Made by a program: the position numbers and the translations under genes. Source: Micromonospora foliorum (GTDB taxonomy: Bacteria > Actinomycetota > Actinomycetes > Mycobacteriales > Micromonosporaceae). Taken from it: a stretch of 37,488 nucleotides of DNA. Below, piece by piece: positions 16,285-23,939 of the stretch. The notes under the pieces are model-generated. The model saw nothing but the letters and a program-made list of their open reading frames with translations, ran no database searches and had not been told where the DNA came from. The stretch lies in NCBI RefSeq assembly GCF_022229015.1, contig NZ_JAKKFF010000068.1:1-37488 (forward strand), read 5' to 3'. The first letter of the stretch is position 1, and every line of letters begins with the position of its first letter.

Positions 16285-16887
16285 TCAGGCCGCTGGGCGT
16301 ACCCGGTAGGCCAGGTGGGTGACGCCGTCGCCCTCGACGACCTGGAACGGGCCGTCCAGCTGCAGTGGCGCGATCTTCAGGTCGGCGAAGAGCGGGACGC
16401 CGGCACCGAGCAGGACCGGGACGAGGTCGACGTGCACCTCGTCGAGGAGGCCAGCCTCGACGACCTGGGCGGCGATGGTGCCGCCGTTGACACCGACCTG
16501 CTTGTCGCCGGCGATCACCTTCGCCCGGGCGATGGCGCTCTCGATGCCGTCGGTGACGAAGACGAAGGAGTCGTTCTCGGGTGCCCAGCCCTCCGGCACG
16601 CTGTGCGTGACCACCACGACGGGCACGTCCATCGGATGCCGGCCACCCCACCCGCTGGTGATGTCGAAGAGCCGCCGGCCGACGACGAGCGCGCCGGTCC
16701 GCTCGTTGAGATCCCGCAGGTGCCGGGCGCTCGCGGCGGACGTCCGAAAGGTCATCTCGGGATTGGCCGTCGGCGTCTCGACGTCGCCGTTGGCGTACCA
16801 CTGGAAGAGGTACTCGAAGCCACCGTGGGACGCGTCCGCGATGTAGCCGTCCAACGACATCGTCGCCCCGGTCGTCACCTTCGTCAT
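16285..16887 (-). CDS. Dihydrofolate reductase-family protein (RibD C-terminal-like)
   Basis: The 200-aa product belongs to the RibD-C/DHFR-like reductase family. It opens with the hallmark MSLDGYIAD (residues 10-18). GALVVGRRLFDITSGW (about 65-80) and the NADPH-binding GDKQVGVNGGTIAAQ (about 127-141) follow, and LLDEVHVDLVPVLLGAGVPLF is the typical C-terminal strand. These stand-alone proteins are abundant in actinobacteria and presumed NAD(P)H reductases of unknown substrate; they are not the riboflavin enzyme itself. The gene has its own terminator and is followed upstream by a TetR gene reading the same way. No partner is obvious. Confidence 0.88.
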   Translation of the reverse strand: MTKVTTGATMSLDGYIADASHGGFEYLFQWYANGDVETPTANPEMTFRTSAASARHLRDLNERTGALVVGRRLFDITSGWGGRHPMDVPVVVVTHSVPEGWAPENDSFVFVTDGIESAIARAKVIAGDKQVGVNGGTIAAQVVEAGLLDEVHVDLVPVLLGAGVPLFADLKIAPLQLDGPFQVVEGDGVTHLAYRVRPAA

Positions 16888-16988
16888 CGATCCACTCCTC
16901 GGTTCGTGCCGTGTCGGCTCGTCGGCGGGACCGGGTGTCCCCGGCCCTCACCCATGGTCGAAGCCGGCGCGGCAGTCCTCGACACGTA

Positions 16989-17009
16989 CGCCGAACTTTT
17001 CTCTCGGCG
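16989..17009 (-). terminator. Weak hairpin after the TetR gene
   Basis: CGCCGA (16989-16994) and TCGGCG (17004-17009) form a 6-bp stem with a 9-nt loop, 11 bp after the TetR stop. It is short, so termination here is uncertain. Confidence 0.35.
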
Positions 17010-17019
17010 CCAGCTGTCG

Positions 17020-17586
17020 TCAGGAGCGCAGCGCGTTCAGCACCAGGTCGGCGTACCGGCGCCAGACCGCCGGGTCGCGCTCGTCGAGGACGATGAGCTG
17101 CCGGACCACCCCGCAGAGGAGCACCCGGATGTCCAACACCCCGGCGTCCTGGCGGATCTTGCCGGACGACCGGGCCGCCGTCACCAACTGCCCGATCAGG
17201 TCCAAGATCCGCGCGGCGGGCACCAGCCTGCCCTCGAAGAACGCGTCGGCGAGGACCCGGTCGCGCGCGAGGCGTCCGAACAGGTCGGGCACGAAGGAAC
17301 ACCACTCCCGGTACGCGTCGGCGCCGTCGAGCGCCGCGCGGGTGCGCTGCTCAAGCTCCTGGAACTGCTGCTGGACCACCGCGACGATCAGGTCTTCCTT
17401 GCTGGGGTAGCTGCGGTACACCGTCGCGCGGCCCACCCCGGCCCGGTCCGCCACCTGCGGCACCGTCACCTGCAGACCCTGCTCGGCGAAGAGCTCCCGG
17501 GCGGCGGCGATGACTCGCTCCTGGTTACGACGAGCGTCCAGCCGCCGATGGGGAGCATCCGGGTCACTCGGCGTCGGTGGGGTCAT
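17020..17586 (-). CDS. TetR family transcriptional regulator
   Basis: The 188-aa product has a classic N-terminal TetR helix-turn-helix (about residues 20-65: RVIAAARELFAEQGLQVTVPQVADRAGVGRATVYRSYPSKEDL, given here in outline). A helical ligand-binding domain follows with FFEGRLVPAARILDLIGQL in its middle. It is the last gene of a three-gene minus-strand operon (SnoaL-like, CMD-family, TetR), starting 4 bp after the CMD stop. Two near-identical palindromes upstream of the operon are the obvious operators, implying autoregulation and probably control of the divergent aldo/keto reductase. The inducer is unknown. Confidence 0.93.
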   Translation of the reverse strand: MTPPTPSDPDAPHRRLDARRNQERVIAAARELFAEQGLQVTVPQVADRAGVGRATVYRSYPSKEDLIVAVVQQQFQELEQRTRAALDGADAYREWCSFVPDLFGRLARDRVLADAFFEGRLVPAARILDLIGQLVTAARSSGKIRQDAGVLDIRVLLCGVVRQLIVLDERDPAVWRRYADLVLNALRS

Positions 17587-17590
17587 GGCC

Positions 17591-18151
17591 TCAGTCTGCC
17601 CGCTCGGTCTCGTCGGTCAGCAGCGGCTCGTCGCCGTACACGGTGGTCAGCTCGACGTTCAGCACCGTGGCCACCCGGCCGAACGACCAGTAGTAGCCGA
17701 CCACCTGGAGCACCTCGACGATCTCGCGCTCGCTGAGGATGTGCCGCACCTGGTCGAAGAGGTGGTCGGGAACGCGCGGTGACCGCACCACCTCGGCGGC
17801 GAACCGGATGAGCGTCCGGTCGTACGCGGAAAGGTCCGGGCTGTCGAGGTGCCGGCTGCTGATGATCTCGCGGGTGCGCTTGTCGACGCCGGCCGCCTCG
17901 GACATCGGACGATGCTGGGCCGCCACGAACTCGCACCCGGTGTACTCGGCCACGGTGAGGATGACCAGTTCCCGCGAGCGAGCGGGCAGCTCCAACGAGG
18001 TGAACTGCGCCCTCGCGAGCTGGATGAAGAGGGCCACCGTGCCGACCGAGTGGGTCAGCATCTTGACCATCGGGTCGGGCGGCAGGGCGGACAGGACGTC
18101 GCGGACGTCGACCGGGATCGCGTTCGGGTCGGGGTCGGCAAGGCGGGGCAT
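17591..18151 (-). CDS. Carboxymuconolactone decarboxylase-family (AhpD-like fold) protein
   Basis: The 186-aa product has the CMD/AhpD-like helical fold, recognisable from LPARSRELVILTVAEYTGCEFVAAQH (about residues 54-79, motif E-x2-C-E-x4-H). The classical AhpD CxxC pair is reduced to a single Cys, so a peroxidase role like AhpD is unlikely. Members of this kind are usually annotated as carboxymuconolactone decarboxylase family, many without known substrate. The ATG has an AGGAG ribosome site. It lies 31 bp after a SnoaL-like gene and 4 bp before a TetR gene, forming one operon that may detoxify a small electrophile together with the divergent reductase. Confidence 0.9.
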   Translation of the reverse strand: MPRLADPDPNAIPVDVRDVLSALPPDPMVKMLTHSVGTVALFIQLARAQFTSLELPARSRELVILTVAEYTGCEFVAAQHRPMSEAAGVDKRTREIISSRHLDSPDLSAYDRTLIRFAAEVVRSPRVPDHLFDQVRHILSEREIVEVLQVVGYYWSFGRVATVLNVELTTVYGDEPLLTDETERAD

Positions 18152-18182
18152 GGCTCACTCCTGCGGTGGTCGTCGGGATGGT

Positions 18183-18542
18183 TCAGGCGGGCAGGTCGAA
18201 GCCTGTCTCGCTGAGGTGGCGGAAGCGGCCGTCCTCGGCGTACGACCCGAAGATGGCGATCTCCCGCCGGGCGGTCGACCCGTCGGCCAGGGTGATCTCG
18301 TAGACGTGTCGTTCGGCGTAGCGGAGACCGTCGCGCAGTTCGTCGAGGACCCGTACGGTGCCGCTGACGATTTGCTCGCGTACCCGGGTCACCATCTCGA
18401 CGAATCCGGCCCGGTCGAGGGTCTCGCCGTCGCTGCGGTGGGTGTAGTCGGGGGCGTAGAACTCGTCGAGCGCCGCGGTCAGGTCGCGGGTCGGCTCGAA
18501 GACCACGGCGCGCAGGGCGTCGCTGATCCGTACCTGAGTCAT
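18183..18542 (-). CDS. SnoaL-like (NTF2 fold) small protein
   Basis: The 119-aa product resembles SnoaL/nuclear transport factor 2 domain proteins. An N-terminal helix pair (TAALDEFYAPDYTHRSDGE) is followed by alternating strands ending in REIAIFGSYAEDGRFRHLSETGF. The conical NTF2 fold hosts either polyketide-cyclase-like or isomerase chemistry, or simple ligand binding. The ATG at 18542 was chosen for its AGGAGG ribosome site; the reading frame stays open further upstream through the operator region, without support as coding. It is first in the SnoaL-CMD-TetR operon, directly behind two TetR-type operators. Confidence 0.85.
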   Translation of the reverse strand: MTQVRISDALRAVVFEPTRDLTAALDEFYAPDYTHRSDGETLDRAGFVEMVTRVREQIVSGTVRVLDELRDGLRYAERHVYEITLADGSTARREIAIFGSYAEDGRFRHLSETGFDLPA

Positions 18543-18578
18543 GGGGGCCTCCTCCTGGGTCACTGCCGGAAACACAAA

Positions 18579-18627
18579 CGGACTCGCAGGTCCGCTTAGC
18601 CCCCACCGTACCGGACTCCCGGGTCCG
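18579..18627. promoter_or_regulatory. Pair of TetR-type operators with a promoter -10 between them
   Basis: CGGACTCGCAGGTCCG (18579-18594) and CGGACTCCCGGGTCCG (18612-18627) share 14 of 16 positions. Both are dyads with CGGAC/GTCCG arms, and both are followed by CTT; their centres are 33 bp apart. On the minus strand TACGGT (18605-18610) lies between them, suitable as a -10 for the SnoaL operon. They lie 90-140 bp upstream of the aldo/keto reductase on the other strand. The adjacent TetR protein is the natural candidate to bind. Confidence 0.8.
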
Positions 18628-18703
18628 CTTCCGGTGAGAGTCGTCACGTACCCGGCGAGCGGCCGCGCCCCCCACGGCGGGTGCGGGTCGGCCGCTCCGG
18701 TCG

Positions 18704-18709
18704 TAGCGT
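18704..18709 (+). promoter_or_regulatory. Putative -10 of a leaderless aldo/keto reductase transcript
   Basis: TAGCGT ends 7 bp before the ATG at 18717 and there is no Shine-Dalgarno sequence. This is the spacing seen when actinobacterial genes are transcribed from the start codon itself. No clear -35 was seen. Confidence 0.4.
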
Positions 18710-18716
18710 GGGGCGC

Positions 18717-19694
18717 ATGCGAACCACCACGCTGGGCAGCACCGGACCCGAGGTCGGCGTCATCGGCCTCGGCTGCATGGGCATGAGCCACGGCTACGAC
18801 ATCACCGGCCCTCGCGACGACGACACGTCGATCGCCGTCATCCGTCAGGCACTGGACCTGGGCGCGACACTGATCGACACGTCGGACGTGTACGGGCCGT
18901 ACACCAACGAGGAGCTGGTCGGGCGGGCGCTGGCCGGCGGTCACCGGGAGCGGGCCGTGCTGGCCACTAAGGTCGGCCTGATGGCCACCTCCCCCACCGG
19001 CGGCCCCGGCAACTCACCGAAGATCGGCAACAACGGCCGCCCGGAGCACATCCGCGCGGCGATCGACGAGAGCCTGCGCCGGCTCGGCACCGACCACGTC
19101 GACCTCTACCAGTTGCACCGGGTCGACCCGGAGGTGCCCATCGAGGAGTCCTGGGGTGCGATGGCCGAGGTCGTGGCGGCGGGCAAGGCGCGGCAGCTCG
19201 GGCTGTCCGAGGTGACCGTCGCGCAGATCGCGCGGGCCCAGGCGGTGCATCCGGTGGCGTCGGTGCAGTCCGAGTTGTCACTGTGGACCCGCGACCCGTT
19301 GGCCGAGGTGTTGCCGTACTGCGCCGAGCAGGGCATCGCGTTCCTGCCGTTCTCCCCGCTGGGCCGGGGTTTCCTCGCCGGCCGGTTCACCTCGTTCGAC
19401 GACCTGCCCGCCGACGACTTCCGGCGTGGCCTGCCGCGCTTCCAGCAGGACGCGCTGCGCGCCAACCTCGCCATCGTCGCCCGGGTCCGGGAGATCGCCG
19501 ACCGGGCGGGCCTCAGCCCCGCGCAGGTCGCCCTCGCGTGGGTGGTCGCCCAGGGTGACCAGGTCATCCCGATCCCCGGCACCAAGACCCCGAAGTATCT
19601 GGTGGACAACTGCGCCGCCGCTGACGTTCGGCTCAGCGCCGAGGACCTGGCCGACCTGGACGCGCTGCCCGCACCCGAGGGTGGCCGCTACTGA
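18717..19694 (+). CDS. Aldo/keto reductase
   Basis: The 325-aa product is an NADPH-dependent aldo/keto reductase with a TIM barrel and the complete catalytic tetrad: Asp54 and Tyr59 (LIDTSDVYGPYTNE), Lys85 (VLATKVG) and His134 (LYQLHRVD). Cofactor-binding residues are in the C-terminal VIPIPGTKTPKYLVDN. The start GLGCMGMSHGY is typical of the AKR13-like group that includes YakC. The ATG at 18717 begins the first beta strand; the frame is open further upstream only through intergenic sequence. The gene is divergent from the SnoaL-CMD-TetR operon across paired operators, so it is probably co-regulated and reduces a related reactive carbonyl. Its last 7 bp overlap the convergent DUF2071 gene. 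Confidence 0.95.
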   Translation: MRTTTLGSTGPEVGVIGLGCMGMSHGYDITGPRDDDTSIAVIRQALDLGATLIDTSDVYGPYTNEELVGRALAGGHRERAVLATKVGLMATSPTGGPGNSPKIGNNGRPEHIRAAIDESLRRLGTDHVDLYQLHRVDPEVPIEESWGAMAEVVAAGKARQLGLSEVTVAQIARAQAVHPVASVQSELSLWTRDPLAEVLPYCAEQGIAFLPFSPLGRGFLAGRFTSFDDLPADDFRRGLPRFQQDALRANLAIVARVREIADRAGLSPAQVALAWVVAQGDQVIPIPGTKTPKYLVDNCAAADVRLSAEDLADLDALPAPEGGRY

Positions 19695-20452
19695 GATTCC
19701 GGCGGCCCGGCACTGCGCGGCCGGGCCGCCACCGGCGGGCCGAACCTCACCCCGACACCGGGTGAGTAGAGCACGCTGACCGGCGGTCCAACCGGTGCCG
19801 GCAGCCCGGCGGCGGCGACCAACTCGTCATCCAGGTGCAGCACCTCGGCCCGGTGCAGCGGCCAGCTCGGATGCCAGTTCGGCAGGTGCAGGGTGCGCCC
19901 GTACGCCCGGGTGTGCAGCCCCCAGCGGGCCGTGACGAAGTGTTCGAGGGGGGTCGGTTCGGCGATCCGCTCCCCCACCCGCACCACCATCCGGCTCGTC
20001 GCGCCCGCCGGCCCCGGCCAACGCCGCCGGCAGCGGTAGGTGCGACGGTCGCCGTCGCGATCCAACCGCATCGACGACCAGAGGTACGGCAGGCGCAGCG
20101 TCGCCCGCGCCACCAGCACCGGCAGCAGGCGGGACGCGTCGAGCGACCGGAACACGACCGCTCGTCGGCCGGCGTCGTCGACCGAGTAGAGCCGGACGTT
20201 GGTCTCCCAGAAGGTGCCGAAGTATGGCACCCCCGGCCCACGGCCGAAGCCCAGCCCGACCATCCGGAAACCGATCAGGCCGACATAGCTGACCCCCCGC
20301 ATCGTGTCCGGACGAGTGCCGGCGGGCAACAACGGCGCGACCACCTCCGGAGCGACGGCCCAGTGCAGGAAGGTCAGGTCCTCCCAGCGCTGGCGCAGGA
20401 GCGCCCAGGGGAACGCCTGCCGGGGCGCGTGGTCGACCGGTTCGGGGTGCAC
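19688..20452 (-). CDS. DUF2071 (YqjF-like) protein
   Basis: The 254-aa product matches the DUF2071/YqjF family as I know it. It opens with RQRWEDLTFLHWAVAPEVVAPLLPAGTRPD (in outline), then has YVGLIGFRM, FWETNVRLY, the VVFRSLDASRLLPVLVARATLRLPY region and a late FVTARWGLHTRA. The fold is distantly related to acetoacetate decarboxylase; biochemical function is unknown. The GTG start at 20452 sits behind a GAGG ribosome site and just before the first conserved helix. It is the third gene of a minus-strand set (epoxide hydrolase, winged-helix protein, DUF2071), 37 bp after the previous stop. It converges with and slightly overlaps the aldo/keto reductase. Confidence 0.85.
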   Translation of the reverse strand: MHPEPVDHAPRQAFPWALLRQRWEDLTFLHWAVAPEVVAPLLPAGTRPDTMRGVSYVGLIGFRMVGLGFGRGPGVPYFGTFWETNVRLYSVDDAGRRAVVFRSLDASRLLPVLVARATLRLPYLWSSMRLDRDGDRRTYRCRRRWPGPAGATSRMVVRVGERIAEPTPLEHFVTARWGLHTRAYGRTLHLPNWHPSWPLHRAEVLHLDDELVAAAGLPAPVGPPVSVLYSPGVGVRFGPPVAARPRSAGPPESQ

Positions 20453-20489
20453 GCCCTCATCCTGGCCCAGGCGGTGGGCCGGCGGGGTC

Positions 20490-21683
20490 TCAGGCGTGCG
20501 GACCGACACTGACGGTGCCGATGGCCAGCGACGCCGTGCCCTCCAGGATCTCGCCGACCCGCTCCACCTCCTCCGCCAGCGCCCGCTGCATCGCGGCTCC
20601 GAGCGTCCGCAGCGGCTCGACGGTGACGTGAATGGACCGGCCGGAGCGGCGTTGATGCCACACGCCGGCGACCACCCCGTCGACCAGCAGCACCGGATAA
20701 TTACCGGCCTGGCCACCGGCGAGCGCCCGCTCGGCGGCGGCACCGGGGAAGAGCCGTTCCCGGGGGTGGCAGCCGACCGCGTACGCGTCGAAGTACGGCA
20801 GCAGCCGCAACCCGGACGGCCGGTCGTCGGGGAACCCGGTGTCGTCGGCGGCCACCCAGGCCGGGGTGCCCTCCACCGTCACCTCGGTCAGGTCCAGCGA
20901 GCCGAAGAGCCACGTCGCCCACCCCGGCGGCACGGCCAGCCACCGGGCGAACTGCGCCGGGGTGGCCGGTCCGTACGCGTACAGGTAGCTGCGGACGAGG
21001 GCGGCCAGGGCGGCGGGACCCGGCATCGGCGCGAAGTCGGGCAGCCACCGGGTCGGGCTGGTGTACGTGCTGGCCCGACCGCGGTTCGGGCCGAAGCAGA
21101 TCACCCCGCCCCGGGTGGCGGCGGTCATCGCGGCCATCCAGCGGGGCCATTTGTCCTGGAACGCCTCCATGACCAGGTCGCCCGCCCACGGGCCGGTACG
21201 GGCGACGATCTCCTCGGTCAGCTCGGCGGTGGTCAGGTCGGCCTCGGCGACCGCGTCGGCGATGGCCGCGAGGACCTGCTCGGTCTGCCGGGGCGTCAGC
21301 AGGACCACATTGCGCTCCTGCGAGGGCGTCGGCAACGCGGTCAGCGCGCCGACCCACATCGGCAGGTCCACCGCGGCGAGCAGGTGCACGGTCCCGCGCG
21401 GCCCACGGGTCTTGACCAGGGTGCGGTCCGTCCACAGTGCCCGGCGCACGAGGTCGCGGGTCGCGCCCGGCACCCGCAGCCCGACGGACAACTCGGCGGC
21501 CGACGCGATCTGGGCGTGCGCGCCGCAGATCGCCGACACCACGTCGGCGACGCGTGCGGAGTCCGGTGCGGAGTCCGGTGCCGCGTCCGGTGCCGCGTCC
21601 CGTGCCGCGTTCGCCGCCGACGGGAGGAGCCGGTGCCGGGCAAGCCGTCGGGCGGACACCTGCGCCCAGCTCAGTTCGGTCAT
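20490..21683 (-). CDS. Winged helix DNA-binding domain protein (HTH_42 family)
   Basis: The 397-aa product belongs to the family annotated as winged helix DNA-binding domain-containing protein (HTH_42, formerly DUF1006). Recognisable blocks are AICGAHAQIASAAELSVGLRV (about 50-70, in outline), LVKTRGPRGTVHLLAAVDLP, and GRASTYTSPTRWLP. The C-terminal segments LLPYFDAYAVGCHPRERLFP and YPVLLVDGVVAGVW also fit. Related proteins include DNA glycosylases such as AlkZ, so a repair role is as possible as regulation. The ATG overlaps the epoxide hydrolase stop by 4 nt (ATGA), implying translational coupling. An Ala/Asp/Pro-rich tract from a 12-bp tandem repeat follows the first helix. Confidence 0.85.
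   Translation of the reverse strand: MTELSWAQVSARRLARHRLLPSAANAARDAAPDAAPDSAPDSARVADVVSAICGAHAQIASAAELSVGLRVPGATRDLVRRALWTDRTLVKTRGPRGTVHLLAAVDLPMWVGALTALPTPSQERNVVLLTPRQTEQVLAAIADAVAEADLTTAELTEEIVARTGPWAGDLVMEAFQDKWPRWMAAMTAATRGGVICFGPNRGRASTYTSPTRWLPDFAPMPGPAALAALVRSYLYAYGPATPAQFARWLAVPPGWATWLFGSLDLTEVTVEGTPAWVAADDTGFPDDRPSGLRLLPYFDAYAVGCHPRERLFPGAAAERALAGGQAGNYPVLLVDGVVAGVWHQRRSGRSIHVTVEPLRTLGAAMQRALAEEVERVGEILEGTASLAIGTVSVGPHA
21553..21612. repeat. 12-bp tandem repeat, five copies, inside the winged-helix gene
   Basis: Five in-frame 12-bp units run from 21553 to 21612. Two read as GTGCGGAGTCC variants and two are identical GGTGCCGCGTCC copies, with a degenerate copy at the end. On the coding strand they specify DAAP/DSAP-type tetrapeptides near residues 25-43 of the protein, between the first helix and the conserved core. 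Copy number should vary between strains without shifting the frame. Confidence 0.85.
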
Positions 21684-22813
21684 CGCAGGCCCGCGAAGAA
21701 CGTGCGGATGTCCGCCGCGTGCGCCAGCGGTTCGTCCATCGCCACGAAGTGGCTGCCCGGGTTGCCCTGCGGCCAGTGGACGATGGTGTTGTCGCGCTCG
21801 GCGAGGCGACGCATCAGCGCGGACCCGCCGCCGTACACACCGGACGGCACCCGCCGCTGGCCTGTGGGCCAGGCGAAACCGCCGTCGTCGGCGACGGTGA
21901 GTCGCTCGTACATGGGCCACGACGACGTTCCGGAAGTGCCGGTGAACCAGTAGAGGCTCACGTTGGTGAGCAGGTGGTCCCGGTCGATGGCCTGCTCCGG
22001 CGTCGGCACCGTCATGGTGAACTCCTTGAACTTCTGCATCATCCACGCCAGCAACCCGACCGGCGAGTCGTTCCAGGCGTACGAGAAGGTCTGCGGCGCC
22101 GCTCGCAGCAGGGCGTGATGGTCCACGCCACCGCTCATCCACTGCTGCATCTGCTCCCACTCGGCGCGTTCCGCAGCGCTCATGTGCGGCACGTCGGCGG
22201 CGGTCGGGAAGCCGAACCCACCGTCGATGTGTACGCCGACGACCTGCTCCGGCGCCACCGCCGCCACCCGCGGTGCGACGTACGCACCGAGGTCGCCGCC
22301 CTGGGTGCCGTAGCGGTGGTAGCCGAGGCGGGCCATCAGCTCGGCCCACATCCGGGCGAGCCGGTCGATGGTGAACCCGGCCGGTGGCGCCTGCGAGAAA
22401 CCGTAGCCGGGCACCGACGGCACCACCAGGTGAAACGCCTGCGTGGGATCCGCGCCGTGGGCGCGCGGGTCGGTCAGTGGGCCGATCAGCTCGGTGAACT
22501 CGACCACGGAGTTCGGCCAGCCGTGCGTCAGCAGCAACGGCAGCGCGTCCGGCTCCGGCGAGCGGACGTGCAGCAGGTGCACGTCCAAGCCGTCGATCTC
22601 GGTGACGAGTTGCGGGATCTCGTTCAGCCGCGCCTCGTGCGCCCGCCAGTCGTAACCACTCGCCCAGTACTCGCTCAGCTCACGGAGGTAGTCCACCGGC
22701 ACCCCACGGCTCCAGCCGGTGCCGGGCAACGAGCGGGGCCACCTGGTGCGGGAGAGCCGGTCACGCAGGTCGTCCAGGTCCGACTGGGGGATGTCGATGC
22801 GAAATGGTGTCAT
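21680..22813 (-). CDS. Epoxide hydrolase (EHN domain, alpha/beta hydrolase)
   Basis: The 377-aa product has the N-terminal EHN domain of microsomal-type epoxide hydrolases (residues 1-110, starting FRIDIPQSDLDDLRDRLSRTRWP). An alpha/beta hydrolase core follows. The oxyanion motif HGWPNS is at 97-102, the nucleophile Asp174 lies in GTQGGDLGAY and the catalytic His355 in GSHFVAMDEP. It should open epoxides to diols in the cytoplasm. The ATG at 22813 was taken because it begins the EHN domain; there is little room upstream before the divergent WYL regulator. It is translationally coupled to the winged-helix gene (4-nt overlap). Confidence 0.93.
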   Translation of the reverse strand: MTPFRIDIPQSDLDDLRDRLSRTRWPRSLPGTGWSRGVPVDYLRELSEYWASGYDWRAHEARLNEIPQLVTEIDGLDVHLLHVRSPEPDALPLLLTHGWPNSVVEFTELIGPLTDPRAHGADPTQAFHLVVPSVPGYGFSQAPPAGFTIDRLARMWAELMARLGYHRYGTQGGDLGAYVAPRVAAVAPEQVVGVHIDGGFGFPTAADVPHMSAAERAEWEQMQQWMSGGVDHHALLRAAPQTFSYAWNDSPVGLLAWMMQKFKEFTMTVPTPEQAIDRDHLLTNVSLYWFTGTSGTSSWPMYERLTVADDGGFAWPTGQRRVPSGVYGGGSALMRRLAERDNTIVHWPQGNPGSHFVAMDEPLAHAADIRTFFAGLR

Positions 22814-22830
22814 GCCGGAAACGCTACGAC

Positions 22831-22859
22831 CCATGTAGGACAGGTTCTGGCACACATGG
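22831..22859. promoter_or_regulatory. Inverted repeat between epoxide hydrolase operon and WYL regulator
   Basis: CCATGT (22831-22836) and ACATGG (22854-22859) are perfect 6-bp arms separated by 17 bp, within a 62-bp divergent gap. The arm centres are about two helical turns apart, compatible with a dimeric regulator such as the adjacent WYL protein. Confidence 0.4.
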
Positions 22860-22875
22860 CTGGCATTCTGGAGCC

Positions 22876-23844
22876 ATGTCCGACACCCCCGCCCGACTGC
22901 TGGGCCTGCTGTCACTGCTGCAGACGCCCCGCGAGTGGCCCGGCAGCGAGTTGGCCACCCGGCTCGGCGTCAGCCTGCGCACCATCCGCCGCGACGTGGA
23001 GCGACTGCGTGACCTCGGCTACCCGGTGCAGGCGACGATGGGCGCGATTGGCGGATACCGCCTGGTCGCCGGCAAGGCGATGCCGCCGTTGTTGCTCGAC
23101 GACGACGAGGCGGTGGCGATCGCGGTCGGCCTGCGCACCGCCGCCGGTCACGCGGTCGCCGGCATCGAGGAGGCCTCGGTACGGGCGCTGGCGAAGCTCG
23201 AACAGGTGCTGCCGTCCCGGTTGCGTCACCGCGTCAGCGCTCTGGGGGCGGCCACCGAACCGCTGCTCACCTGGGACCGGCCGACGGTCGACCCGGAGCG
23301 CCTGAGCGCGCTGGCCGCCGCCGTCAACAACCGGGAGCAGCTACGGTTCACCTACCGCCGTCGCGACGGTGTGGACACCGAACGGCGCGTCGAGCCGCAC
23401 AAGCTGGTGTCGGCGGGCCGGCGCTGGTATCTGGTGGGCTACGACAACGACCGCGACGACTGGCGGATCTTCCGGGTCGACCGGATCTCCGACCTGCGGC
23501 CCACCCGGACCCGGGTCGCGGCCCGGCAACTGCCGGCGGCGGACGCCGCCTCGTTCATGACGGAGAAGCTACTTGAGCTGACGCCCGTCTACCGGGCGGT
23601 GGTGACGCTGTACGCGCCGGTCGAGCAGATGGCGGGCCCGCTCGGTGGCGCCGGCGTCGACCTGGAGCCGATCGACGCCACCTCGTGCCGGCTGCGCAGC
23701 AACGCCGACACGCTGGAGTGGCTGGCGTGGCGCCTGCTGACCCTCGGTTGCGACGTGGAGGTGCACGAGCCGCCGGAGTTGATCGCACACCTGCGGGAAC
23801 TCGGCGTCCGGGCCACCCGCGCCGCCACCCCATCCGCAGGGTAG
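22876..23844 (+). CDS. YafY-type transcriptional regulator (HTH_11, WYL, WCX)
   Basis: The 322-aa product has an N-terminal winged helix (residues 5-60: GSELATRLGVSLRTIRRDVERLRDLGYPV in outline). A WYL domain covers about 145-215 with the namesake region RRWYLVGYD (182-190) and an RIFRVDRI strand, and a WCX-type dimerisation domain ends the protein. WYL regulators often sense nucleic acid fragments or small ligands. It is divergent from the epoxide hydrolase/winged-helix operon and probably controls it. The ATG at 22876 has GGAG 3 nt upstream; the frame remains open for another 24 codons, without coding support and into the divergent promoter. Confidence 0.93.
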   Translation: MSDTPARLLGLLSLLQTPREWPGSELATRLGVSLRTIRRDVERLRDLGYPVQATMGAIGGYRLVAGKAMPPLLLDDDEAVAIAVGLRTAAGHAVAGIEEASVRALAKLEQVLPSRLRHRVSALGAATEPLLTWDRPTVDPERLSALAAAVNNREQLRFTYRRRDGVDTERRVEPHKLVSAGRRWYLVGYDNDRDDWRIFRVDRISDLRPTRTRVAARQLPAADAASFMTEKLLELTPVYRAVVTLYAPVEQMAGPLGGAGVDLEPIDATSCRLRSNADTLEWLAWRLLTLGCDVEVHEPPELIAHLRELGVRATRAATPSAG

Positions 23845-23855
23845 GACAGCCGACC

Positions 23856-23881
23856 GGCCCGGCGCATCGACGCGCCGGTCC
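23856..23881 (+). terminator. Hairpin terminator after the WYL gene
   Basis: A 10-bp stem with one mismatch (GGCCCGGCGC, 23856-23865, against 23872-23881) encloses a 6-nt loop, 11 bp after the stop codon. Confidence 0.6.
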
Positions 23882-23939
23882 GCCGTACGCTTGATGGAGC
23901 ACAAGCGTTCAGAACAGGCTTTTCGGGGAGGAACTGGGC

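Noticed and set aside
14336..17305. Minus-strand open frame of 989 codons across the cellulase, helical-protein and DHFR-like genes
   Set aside because: It runs through three real genes and two terminators in another frame, and its translation is Arg/Gly-rich and featureless.
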